Assembly (NCBI GenBank): GCA_013697225.1
Contig: JACCXG010000646.1
Location: forward strand, 1-15,094
Direction: 5' to 3'
Source of the DNA: Acidobacteriota bacterium
Lineage (GTDB): Bacteria; Acidobacteriota; Vicinamibacteria; Vicinamibacterales; 2-12-FULL-66-21
DNA length: 15,094 bases
Shown: positions 7,539-15,094 of the stretch, piece after piece
Layout of the letters: each line of letters starts with the position of its first letter
How positions within the stretch are numbered: the first letter of the stretch is position 1
Notes under the pieces: model-generated
The model's input: the letters and a program-made list of their open reading frames with translations, nothing else
What the model was told of the DNA's origin: nothing
The model's database searches: none
Translations under genes and position numbers: made by a program

Positions 7539-8852
7539 ATGAACATCGTCATCCAGGACCTCGAGGCAATCGATCTCCGCTTTCCCACCTCGCGTTCCGG
7601 GGCGGGTACCGACTCGATGCACAAGGACCCCGACTACTCGGCGGCGTACGTGGTGCTCAGGACGAATGGCGCGCTCGAGGGGCACGGCCTGACCTTCACG
7701 ATTGGTCGCGGCAATGAGATCTGCGTCGCGGCGATTGAAGCGATGCGGCATCTGGTCGTGGGGCGCCGGCTGGCCGACCTCACGTCCGACATGTCAGGGT
7801 TCTGGCGAAGTCTCGCGTCCGAGTCGCAGCTCCGGTGGCTTGGTCCCGAAAAAGGCGTCATCCACCTCGCACTCGCCGCCATCGTCAACGCGGTCTGGGA
7901 CCTCTATGCCAGGTCCGAAGGGAAGCCGCTCTGGAAGCTGCTGGCCGACATGACTCCGCGCGAGATCGTCGCCGCCGTGGACTTCCGCTACATCACCGAC
8001 GCGATCACTCCTGCGGAGGCGCTCGACATCCTGGAGCGGCTGGCCCCGACCAAAGCTGATCGCGAAGCGGATCTGTTGAAACGTGGCTATCCGGCATACA
8101 CCACCTCCGCTGGCTGGCTGGGGTATTCGGACGACGGCATCCGGGGACTCGTTCGTGCGGCTCTTGTTGATGGCTGGACGCATTTCAAGGTGAAGGTCGG
8201 CGCCTCGCCGGAAGACGACGAGCGGCGTGTGTCACTGGTGCGGGAGGAGATCGGTCCGGACCGCACGCTCATGATCGACGCGAACCAGCAGTGGGACGTC
8301 AACGAAGCGATCGAGCGCGTCAACGCCCTGGCGAAGTACCGCCCGTTGTGGATCGAGGAGCCTACGAGCCCGGACGACGTGCTTGGGCATGCCGCGATCG
8401 CAAAAGGGGTGCGCCCCGCCGGGATCGGGGTCGCCACCGGTGAACACTGCGCGAACCGCATCATCTTCAAACAGCTTTTGCAGGCAGGGGCAATCGACTT
8501 CTGCCAGATCGACAGCTGCCGCCTCGGCGGTGTGAACGAAAACCTGGCGGTGATTCTCCTGGCCGCGAAGTTCGGTGTGCCGGTCTGCCCGCATGCCGGC
8601 GGCGTCGGCCTGTGCGAGTACGTGCAGCATCTCTCGATGTTCGATTACATTGCCGTCTCGGGGACCATGGAGGGACGCGTGACGGAGTTCGTGGATCACC
8701 TGCACGAGCATTTCGAGGACCCTGTCGTCATTCGGCGCGCCCGATATATGCCTCCGTCAAAGCCCGGCTACAGCATTGCGATCAAGTCCGAGTCCCGTTC
8801 CCTGCACCGCTACCCTCACGGTGCCGTATGGGCGGGGGAGGTGACCCTGTGA
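7539..8852 (+). CDS. fucD: L-fuconate dehydratase (enolase superfamily, mandelate-racemase subgroup)
   Basis: This enzyme dehydrates L-fuconate to 2-keto-3-deoxy-L-fuconate in the non-phosphorylated L-fucose pathway, in the cytoplasm with Mg2+. The start is ATG 7539 (437 aa; the characterised Xanthomonas enzyme has about 440), not the TTG inside the repeat, which would add 30 repeat-coded residues. The active-site set is complete and in order: KxK with K217/K219, metal ligands D247 (MIDANQQW), E273 (WIEEPTSP) and E302 (ATGEHC), and the general acid/base H352 (CPHAGGVGLCEYVQH). The run from DFCQID through GGVNENLAVILLAAKFGVP is also typical of fuconate dehydratases and human ENOSF1. Its stop overlaps the next gene (GTGA). 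It is separated from the transporter genes by the heptad arrays. Function is assigned with good confidence; a related deoxy-sugar acid as preferred substrate remains possible. Confidence 0.92.
   Translation: MNIVIQDLEAIDLRFPTSRSGAGTDSMHKDPDYSAAYVVLRTNGALEGHGLTFTIGRGNEICVAAIEAMRHLVVGRRLADLTSDMSGFWRSLASESQLRWLGPEKGVIHLALAAIVNAVWDLYARSEGKPLWKLLADMTPREIVAAVDFRYITDAITPAEALDILERLAPTKADREADLLKRGYPAYTTSAGWLGYSDDGIRGLVRAALVDGWTHFKVKVGASPEDDERRVSLVREEIGPDRTLMIDANQQWDVNEAIERVNALAKYRPLWIEEPTSPDDVLGHAAIAKGVRPAGIGVATGEHCANRIIFKQLLQAGAIDFCQIDSCRLGGVNENLAVILLAAKFGVPVCPHAGGVGLCEYVQHLSMFDYIAVSGTMEGRVTEFVDHLHEHFEDPVVIRRARYMPPSKPGYSIAIKSESRSLHRYPHGAVWAGEVTL
8837..8841 (+). promoter_or_regulatory. Ribosome binding site fixing the start of the flavin oxidoreductase gene
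   Basis: GGAGG lies 7 nt before GTG 8849, inside the 3' end of fucD. It decides the start over upstream in-frame ATG codons (from 8612) that would overlap fucD by more than 200 nt. Confidence 0.65.
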
Positions 8853-10291
8853 GCGACGGCTACCCCCGCGTGGCGTCTCTCAAGACACCGGCGGCATTCC
8901 GTGCACACCTGACGGGCTCCGGCATTCCGCTGGAGTTCGACGATTCGCTGCTTCCACCGGGGGAGTCCCCCCTGGCGAGGCCGTTCGAATGCGACGGCGT
9001 AAGGGTGGGGAATCGCTTCTGCGTGCTGCCGATGGAGGGGTGGGACGGCACCCCGGCCGGCGAGCCATCAGAGTTGACACTCCGTCGCTGGCGCAACTTC
9101 GGGTCAGGCGGAGCCAAGCTGATCTGGGGTGGGGAAGCGGTGGCCGTCCGGCACGACGGCCGTGCGAATCCGAACCAGCTGCTGCTCACGCCTGCCACGC
9201 AGCCTCTCGTCGCCGGCTTGCGCGACGAGCTCATTGCCGCACACCGGGAGCGATACGGTGCGGGTGCGGACGGCGATCTGTTCATCGGTCTTCAGCTCAC
9301 GCATTCCGGCCGCTGGTGCCGCCCCAATGTGTTCGACCGCCCCGAGCCGATGGCGGGCAGCGCGCATTCCGTCCTGGATCAACGTGTGCCGGGCGGGGTC
9401 CGGGTCCTGTCAGACGACGAGCTCGACGTGCTGGTGGACGACTTCATCGCGGCGGCGCGTCTGGCGTACGGCGCCGGGTTCGCATTCGTGGACATCAAGG
9501 CCTGTCACGGCTATCTGGGGCACGAGCTGCTGGGGGCGCGCGCGCGCGAGGGGCGGTATGGCGGCTCCCTGGAGAACCGCACCAGGTTCATGAGGACGGT
9601 GATCGAGGGGATCCGTGCTGCGGTTCCAGGGCTGCTCATCGCCGTGCGGCTCTCCGCATTCGACACCGTTCCCTACAGGAAGCGCTCCGACGGCATCGGC
9701 GAACCGGATCCTGGCGCCGGTCAGGTCGATCACGGCTTCGGTCTGTCGTCGGCGGATGATACGGCGGAGATGGCTGATGCGGCAGCCCTCTTGACCATGC
9801 TCGAGGCGATGGACGTCCGGTGGATCTGCATCACGGCCGGGAGCCCGTATTACAACCCTCACATCCAGCGCCCTGCGTTGTTCCCGCCGCTCGATGGATA
9901 CCTGCCCCCTGAGGATCCCCTGCGCGGCGTCGCACGGCAGATCAGGGCGACCGCCCTGTTGAAGGCCCGGTTCCCGAATCTCGTGCTTGTCGGATCCGCC
10001 TACAGCTATCTGCAGGAATGGCTGCCGCACGTCGCCCAGCACGCGGTCGGCGCGGGGATGACCGATTTCGTCGGCCTCGGACGCATGGTGCTCTCGTATC
10101 CCGACCTGCCTCACGATGTGCTGCGCGGCGCCCCGCTCCGCCGCAAGTCGGTGTGCCGCACGTTCAGCGATTGCACGACCGGTCCGCGCCTGGGGATGGT
10201 GTCGGGCTGCTATCCGCTCGATCCGTTCTACCTGAAGCGTCCGGAAGCGGCAGAGATCCTGAAGCGCCGTCCGCGGGCAGACGGGGCGTGA
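8849..10291 (+). CDS. NADH:flavin oxidoreductase / Old Yellow Enzyme family protein
   Basis: This is an FMN-dependent TIM-barrel oxidoreductase (480 aa), start GTG 8849 with a good SD and a 4-nt overlap with fucD. Visible family elements: VGNRFCVLPMEGWDG at the first strand, QLTHSGRWCRP, FVDIKACHGYLGHELLGARAREGRYGGSLENRTRF (the HGYL...R.D/E.YGGS.ENR hallmark), and the phosphate-binding end FVGLGRMVLSYPDLP. The C-terminus has C436-x5-C442-x11-C454. In the dienoyl-CoA reductase subgroup a fourth Cys for the 4Fe-4S cluster sits at the position occupied here by Phe439, so the cluster motif looks incomplete. The NAD/FAD domain of that subgroup is also absent. About 30 residues after the catalytic strand (PYRKRSDGIGEPD...) look like a subgroup insert. 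Coupling to fucD implies a role in deoxy-sugar-acid breakdown, but the substrate is unknown. Confidence 0.85.
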   Translation: MSDGYPRVASLKTPAAFRAHLTGSGIPLEFDDSLLPPGESPLARPFECDGVRVGNRFCVLPMEGWDGTPAGEPSELTLRRWRNFGSGGAKLIWGGEAVAVRHDGRANPNQLLLTPATQPLVAGLRDELIAAHRERYGAGADGDLFIGLQLTHSGRWCRPNVFDRPEPMAGSAHSVLDQRVPGGVRVLSDDELDVLVDDFIAAARLAYGAGFAFVDIKACHGYLGHELLGARAREGRYGGSLENRTRFMRTVIEGIRAAVPGLLIAVRLSAFDTVPYRKRSDGIGEPDPGAGQVDHGFGLSSADDTAEMADAAALLTMLEAMDVRWICITAGSPYYNPHIQRPALFPPLDGYLPPEDPLRGVARQIRATALLKARFPNLVLVGSAYSYLQEWLPHVAQHAVGAGMTDFVGLGRMVLSYPDLPHDVLRGAPLRRKSVCRTFSDCTTGPRLGMVSGCYPLDPFYLKRPEAAEILKRRPRADGA

Positions 10292-10307
10292 AAAGTCCTG
10301 GCGCCAG

Positions 10308-10360
10308 CTCCCAACGCCAACGCCAACGCCCAACGCCCAACGCCCAATTCCCAACGCCCA
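10308..10360 (+). repeat. C-rich heptanucleotide array, left arm of element B
   Basis: On the - strand the units are TTGGGAG, TTGGCG, TTGGCG (two 6-bp variants) and TTGGGCG three times, plus a TTGGGAA unit and a terminal TGGGCG. It begins 16 nt after the oxidoreductase stop and is inverse-complementary to the array at 10593-10652. Confidence 0.87.
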
Positions 10361-10385
10361 CACCAGATTCCAGCAGGAGTCCCCC

Positions 10386-10592
10386 ATGAATGGGATCGCC
10401 CCGATGCATGAAAAGGGTGCGGCGCCTTTTCTGAGCAGAACGGGAGACTCGGGAAACGGGGAGGAGAGGAGCGCCCATTCGTCACTCTCACACGAGTCAT
10501 CCGTCGCCCGGCGGATCAGAACTGCGAGAGCGGATGTGGGCAGCTTCCGACTCACGACCACCGAATTCGCGAACCTCTTTGAAAGCCGGTGA
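10386..10592 (+). CDS. Candidate small protein inside repeat element B (doubtful)
   Basis: A 68-aa frame with an SD-like AGGAG (10375-10379) 6 nt before ATG 10386. It ends exactly where the G-rich array begins. The predicted peptide starts MNGIAPMHEKGAAPFLSR and is Ser/Arg/Glu-rich, with no signal peptide, membrane segment or known motif. Its EKGAAPF part is produced by the AAAAGG...CCTTTT stem-loop (10411-10430), which argues that the sequence is structural DNA rather than coding. I do not recognise a homologue. It could be a genuine small protein carried by the element, or a chance frame. Confidence 0.2.
   Translation: MNGIAPMHEKGAAPFLSRTGDSGNGEERSAHSSLSHESSVARRIRTARADVGSFRLTTTEFANLFESR
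10411..10430. terminator. Symmetric AAAAGG...CCTTTT stem, possible bidirectional terminator
   Basis: A 6-bp stem with an 8-nt loop (GTGCGGCG) and four T at the 3' end on both strands. It lies between two convergent transcripts, where a bidirectional terminator is expected. The stem is short and the T-run brief, so the call is tentative. Confidence 0.35.
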
Positions 10593-10652
10593 TTGGGCGT
10601 TGGGAGTTGGGAGTTGGGCGTTGGGCGTTGGGAGTTGGGCGTTGGGAATTGG
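10593..10652 (+). repeat. G-rich heptanucleotide array, right arm of element B
   Basis: Eight uninterrupted 7-bp units: TTGGGCG, TTGGGAG, TTGGGAG, TTGGGCG, TTGGGCG, TTGGGAG, TTGGGCG, TTGGGAA, then a partial TTGG. Only positions 6 and 7 vary. Eight GGG runs with 4-nt spacers fit a G-quadruplex pattern. It ends 12 nt before the metG stop codon. Confidence 0.92.
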
Positions 10653-10663
10653 TCCCCGCTCCC

Positions 10664-12688
10664 CTACCTTACCCGCGTGCCTGGCGGGACCTCCCCCTCG
10701 AACCCGACGAGTGTGGGTGTGCCCCCGTCGGGGCTGGCCGCAAGCACCATCCCGTTCGACTCGATGCCCATCAACTTTGCGGGCTTCAGGTTGAAGACCA
10801 TCACGATCGTGCGCCCCACAAGTGTGTCGGGCTCGTATGCTTCGGCGATGCCGGCCACCAGCGTGCGCTGCTCGCTGCCGACATCGACGCTCAGCTTGAC
10901 GAGCTTGCGCGAGTTCGGCACCTTCTCCGCGGTGAGCACCTTCGCCACCCGCAGGTCGAGCTTCATGACATCGTCAATCGTGATCTGCGCGTTCCCCGCC
11001 GCAGGGGCGGGAGCCGCGGGTGCGGCTTCCTGTGCTGCCGCCGGCGCGGCGGACGCCGCGTCCCCGGATCCGTTCTGCTGTTCCACTGGATGGTTCCTCT
11101 GCCTCTCCTGCCGACCTGCCCCGCCGGCGACAATAGCCGGCCTGGATACCGGCACCTCGTTCCTGGCCCCCTCTGCTGCAACGATGCGGGGCCACAATGC
11201 GTCTCCCTTGAGAATCCGCCGCTCACCCTGCCCGCGCCAGTCCGCATCCCGGAGCCGCACGTCCTGCACGTCCCCCGTGTGCCCGACCCGGCGGAGGATC
11301 TCGGCAGCCGATCGCGGAATAATGGGCAGCAGCAGCACCGCCGCCACCCGGACGGATTCGGCAACGTCGAACAACACCTGTGAGAGCCGGTCGGCGTGCG
11401 AGGCGTCTCGAGCAAGTGCCCACGGCTCCGTGCCCGCAATGTATTCGTTTGCGGCATCCACGATTCGAAACGCGGCGGCCGCTCCCCGTTCGAGAGCGAA
11501 CGCATCCATCTGGTGCGCGTAGCTCCCGGCCGCCTCGCGTGCCGTTTCAGCCAGACGCCCGTCCGAGGCCCCGCCGGGTCGCACCACGCCGTCGCGGTAC
11601 TTCTCGGCCATGGCACCCACGCGGCTCACGAGGTTTCCCAGGTTGTTCGCCAGATCGACGTTGTAGCGGTCCTCGTATCGGTCCCAGGTAAAGTCCCCAT
11701 CAGAACCGAACGTGATCTCCTTCGTCAGATACAGCCGCAGGGGATCGGGGCCGAAGCGCTGCGCAGCCTCCAGCGGATCCACGATCGTGCCGAGCGACTT
11801 GCTCATCTTCTCCCCCTTCAGGTGCAGCCAGCCATGACCGAACACCTGCCGGGGCAGCGCCAAGCCCGCACTCATCAGCATCGCCGGCCAGATCACGCAG
11901 TGGAACCGCGTGATGTCCTTGCCGATGACGTGCAGGTCCGCGGGCCAGTGACGCTCGAAGGCCGCGGGGTCGGTCCCGTATCCGACGGCCGTGATGTAGT
12001 TGATGAGTGCGTCGACCCAGACGTAGATGACGCTGGCGGGATCCTCCGGCATGGCGATGCCCCACGCCTGCCCGGCGCGGCTCACGGAGATATCGTCGAG
12101 CCCCGATTCGAGCAGCCGCAGGATCTCATTGCGCCGGATCTCCGGCACGAGGAAGTCGGGATGCGCCTCGAAGTGGGCGAGCAGCGCGTCGCGGTACTTC
12201 GACAGGCGGAAGAAGTAGTTCTTCTCGCGCAGCCAGTCCGGCCTCGTCCGGTGAATCGGGCAGAGCCCTTCGACCAGGTCTTTCTCCTGCTTGAACGCCT
12301 CGCAGGAGACGCAGTACCACCCTTCGTAGTGCCCCTCGTAGATGTCTCCGGCCGCGGTCATGCGGCGCACCAGCTCCTGCACCCCTGTGCGGTGCCGCGG
12401 CTCGGTGGTCCGGATGAAATCATCCAATGAGACGTCGAGGCTCCGCCACACCTCGGTGAACTCGACCGCCATGCGGTCGCAGTACGCGAGCGGTTCCTCC
12501 CCGAGCTCGCGCGCGCGCCGGAACACGTTCTGCGAGTGCTCGTCGTTGCCCATGACGAAATGGGTGTCGAAGCCGGCCAGGCGCTTGTACCGGGCAATCA
12601 CGTCGGCCGCAATCTTTTCGTAGGCCGTCCCGAGATGGGGACGACTGTTCACGTAATCGATTGCGGTGGTCAAGTAGAAGGTTGGCAT
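10664..12688 (-). CDS. metG: Methionyl-tRNA synthetase with C-terminal tRNA-binding domain
   Basis: Charges tRNA-Met with methionine in the cytoplasm (674 aa). The start is ATG at 12688, giving MPTFYLTTAIDYVNSRPHLG; the frame is open further upstream, but that part overlaps larC and matches nothing. Domains: class I Rossmann catalytic core with HLGT (residues 18-21) at the HIGH position, a single zinc knuckle C126/C129/C143/H146 (spacing as in Thermus MetRS), KMSKS at 294-298, and an alpha-helical anticodon domain at roughly 350-500. A low-complexity Ala/Pro/Gln linker (about 520-568) then leads to an EMAP/Trbp111-type OB-fold domain from residue 569 (ITIDDVMKLDLRVAKV ... NLKPAKLMGIESNGM). 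The second His of HIGH is replaced by Thr. It starts 2 nt after larC, so it is likely cotranscribed and coupled with it. Confidence 0.97.
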   Translation of the reverse strand: MPTFYLTTAIDYVNSRPHLGTAYEKIAADVIARYKRLAGFDTHFVMGNDEHSQNVFRRARELGEEPLAYCDRMAVEFTEVWRSLDVSLDDFIRTTEPRHRTGVQELVRRMTAAGDIYEGHYEGWYCVSCEAFKQEKDLVEGLCPIHRTRPDWLREKNYFFRLSKYRDALLAHFEAHPDFLVPEIRRNEILRLLESGLDDISVSRAGQAWGIAMPEDPASVIYVWVDALINYITAVGYGTDPAAFERHWPADLHVIGKDITRFHCVIWPAMLMSAGLALPRQVFGHGWLHLKGEKMSKSLGTIVDPLEAAQRFGPDPLRLYLTKEITFGSDGDFTWDRYEDRYNVDLANNLGNLVSRVGAMAEKYRDGVVRPGGASDGRLAETAREAAGSYAHQMDAFALERGAAAAFRIVDAANEYIAGTEPWALARDASHADRLSQVLFDVAESVRVAAVLLLPIIPRSAAEILRRVGHTGDVQDVRLRDADWRGQGERRILKGDALWPRIVAAEGARNEVPVSRPAIVAGGAGRQERQRNHPVEQQNGSGDAASAAPAAAQEAAPAAPAPAAGNAQITIDDVMKLDLRVAKVLTAEKVPNSRKLVKLSVDVGSEQRTLVAGIAEAYEPDTLVGRTIVMVFNLKPAKLMGIESNGMVLAASPDGGTPTLVGFEGEVPPGTRVR

Positions 12689-12690
12689 GC

Positions 12691-14109
<1,419 letters not shown>

Positions 14110-14111
14110 GC

Positions 14112-14300
14112 TCAGAGAGTCCCCTCTTCCCGATAACTGTAGTAACGCGCCTCACCCAGGATCACGTGATCGAGCACCCCGATGCCCATCAGCACACCCG
14201 CGGCGATGAGCCGCTGCGTCAGGCGCGTGTCCTCCCGGCTCGGCTCCGGATCGCCGGACGGATGGTTGTGAAGAGTCAAGACCGAAGTCGAAATTGCCAT
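14112..14300 (-). pseudogene. radC: 3' remnant of radC (JAMM/MPN domain of the DNA repair-associated RadC family)
   Basis: Only 62 residues remain of a protein that normally has about 220-240. They match the C-terminal end of RadC: LHNHPSGDPEPSREDTRLTQRL, then GVLMGIGVLDHVILG and SYREEGTL. The metal-site part HxHPxGxxxxSxxD is intact (H11, H13, D24), but the catalytic Glu strand and the helix-hairpin-helix N-terminus are missing. The frame is closed by TAA only 9 nt before ATG 14300, in an AT-rich stretch unlike its surroundings, and no other upstream frame continues RadC. Its stop is 2 nt before larC, and it contains the GAGGGGA likely used as larC's SD, so the fragment may persist as a leader. 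A translated minidomain is possible but unlikely to be active. Confidence 0.75.
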
Positions 14301-14345
14301 TTTTATTTAGTAACAATATGAAATCAGCACTGCTTGCGAGCCGGG

Positions 14346-14363
14346 GGTGGCACTGGGGTGGCG
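14346..14363 (+). repeat. Direct repeat, copy 1 of 2
   Basis: GGTGGCACTGGGGTGGCG matches 14904-14921 (GGTGGCGCTGGGGTGGCG) at 17 of 18 positions, same orientation, 558 bp apart. Similarity does not extend beyond the core. In G-rich sequence chance cannot be excluded. Confidence 0.45.
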
Positions 14364-14735
14364 AACACCGTGAAACACGCTGCACGGACGCGCAACGGGA
14401 TGACCTCTCCCAGCACTGGCCCGCGCAGATGAGGTCCCCTCAACCTTTCAAGATGAGCTTGTCGCCCGGCGCTCGATGTACGTCCCTCCGCGCCGACCAC
14501 CAGGTCGCGGCCCGTTAGACGGGTCGCCCTCGACGGGGTGTCCGTCGGCGGCCGTGTCGGTCGGCGTCCGCGGCGCGCTTCAGCCCCGCTGGAAATTGTA
14601 GGCTATCGTCGAACAGGCTCCTATTCTTCATCGATCTGCGGAGCCGGCCAAGGTTCTGTTGTGCGTTCTGCGCGTCACCGGCGTGAACTGTAAGGCGCAG
14701 CGGCCTGAGGTGTCTGCGAGCGATCTCGGGCCACA

Positions 14736-14766
14736 CGGTAAAAGCCGATGTCGCTCAGTTTTACCG
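14736..14766. repeat. Perfect 8-bp inverted repeat with 15-nt spacer
   Basis: CGGTAAAA (14736-14743) and TTTTACCG (14759-14766). It is AT-rich relative to its surroundings and lies in the gene-poor right end. It could be a terminator-like hairpin, a protein-binding site or part of an insertion-element end; no transposase is present in the window. Confidence 0.5.
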
Positions 14767-14903
14767 AAGCGTCCCGGCCGACCCCTCCGCACAGGGGTCC
14801 GCAGACGCTCTCGACGTAGACGAGCGCAATCCCAGTCTTAGGGATCGCGCTGGCGGACGAAAATCAAGCCGCCGGATCCGAAGCCGCGTTGCAAGTCCTC
14901 GCC

Positions 14904-14921
14904 GGTGGCGCTGGGGTGGCG
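14904..14921 (+). repeat. Direct repeat, copy 2 of 2
   Basis: Partner of 14346-14363, one mismatch (G for A at position 7). The two copies bracket the 8-bp inverted repeat and the possible coding remnant. Confidence 0.45.
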
Positions 14922-15094
14922 GCCGCTTCGGGGGGTGGTGGACTGGAGCGCACGACCGATGTCATGGCGGAGCGGCAGGCCCACGGGCCGTTGACGACCG
15001 CGCTCGCTCCGACCCGGCTCAACGCATCCTTCATCACCACCAGGGACAGCGCTGGTTCAGCGCCGGCCCGGTCGTGATCATGGACCGAGGCGCG

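Larger units (their letters stand above)
10292..10663. other. Intergenic region between the convergent flavin oxidoreductase gene and metG
   Basis: A 372-bp gap that holds composite element B: a C-rich arm, a ~230-nt spacer and a G-rich arm. The spacer contains a symmetric AAAAGG...CCTTTT stem and one short reading frame with an SD. No promoter is expected here because both flanking genes end into it. No RNA gene is recognised. Confidence 0.8.
14301..15094. other. Region without a supportable gene, possibly decayed or mobile-derived
   Basis: No reading frame here has a recognisable product, a good start and normal codon pattern together. Visible structure: an AT-rich junction next to the radC remnant (about 14298-14325), a perfect 8-bp inverted repeat (14736-14743 / 14759-14766), an 18-bp direct repeat with one mismatch (14346-14363 / 14904-14921), and a - strand stop-free stretch (about 14675-14863) whose translation includes ALVYVESVCGPLCGG. 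This could be the remains of an inserted element or a decayed gene. No tRNA or rRNA is recognised. Confidence 0.55.

Noticed and set aside
8612..8848. Upstream extension of the flavin oxidoreductase frame
   Set aside because: It overlaps the conserved 3' end of fucD; the GTG at 8849 has a good SD and the usual stop/start overlap.
10534..11522. + strand frames running through the G-rich array into the metG antisense (WALGVGS peptides)
   Set aside because: They are by-products of the 7-bp repeat and of metG complement; there is no SD or domain evidence.
14515..14521. GTTAGAC resembling an integron attC core site
   Set aside because: No matching RYYYAAC inverse core or folded arms at the right distance, and no integrase or cassette nearby.
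14301..15094. tRNA or other structured RNA gene in the right-end gap
   Set aside because: I could not find cloverleaf arms, a TTCGANNC T-loop with a matching stem, or a known RNA motif.

Overview
The window is GC-rich bacterial chromosomal DNA with tightly packed genes, GTG starts and stop/start overlaps. Gene content, base composition and the GC-rich heptanucleotide arrays between genes would fit an Acidobacteriota-type (possibly Vicinamibacterales-like) genome. That placement is inference from general familiarity, not from a marker gene.

Left and centre (1-10291, + strand): a sugar/sugar-acid uptake and catabolism cluster. It starts with a TRAP transporter (periplasmic receptor cut by the left edge, small membrane subunit DctQ, large subunit DctM). 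A Gfo/Idh/MocA oxidoreductase follows, then a complete ribose-type ABC importer (lipoprotein receptor, double ATPase, permease). Next come an enolase-superfamily L-fuconate dehydratase with every expected catalytic residue, and an Old-Yellow-Enzyme-like flavin oxidoreductase. The dehydratase indicates non-phosphorylated oxidation of L-fucose or a related deoxy sugar. The two importers could take up the neutral sugar (ABC) and its acid (TRAP). The other pathway enzymes would lie outside the left edge.

Right (10664-14300, - strand): three genes in series separated by 2-nt gaps: a 3' remnant of radC, larC (nickel insertase for the lactate-racemase-type pincer cofactor, with a very His-rich insert), and metG (methionyl-tRNA synthetase with a C-terminal tRNA-binding domain). 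The + and - blocks converge on a 372-bp intergenic region.

Non-coding structure: the most unusual feature is a pair of composite elements made of degenerate 7-bp units (TTGGGCG/TTGGGAG). Each has a C-rich arm on the left and a G-rich arm on the right, so the arms are inverted repeats. One sits between the ABC permease and the dehydratase and runs right up to the dehydratase start codon, supplying its ribosome binding site. The other sits between the convergent operons. The G-rich arms contain runs of GGG every 7 nt and could form G-quadruplexes. The last ~790 bp hold no supportable intact gene; they contain a perfect 8-bp inverted repeat, an 18-bp near-perfect direct repeat and possible decayed coding sequence next to the truncated radC.
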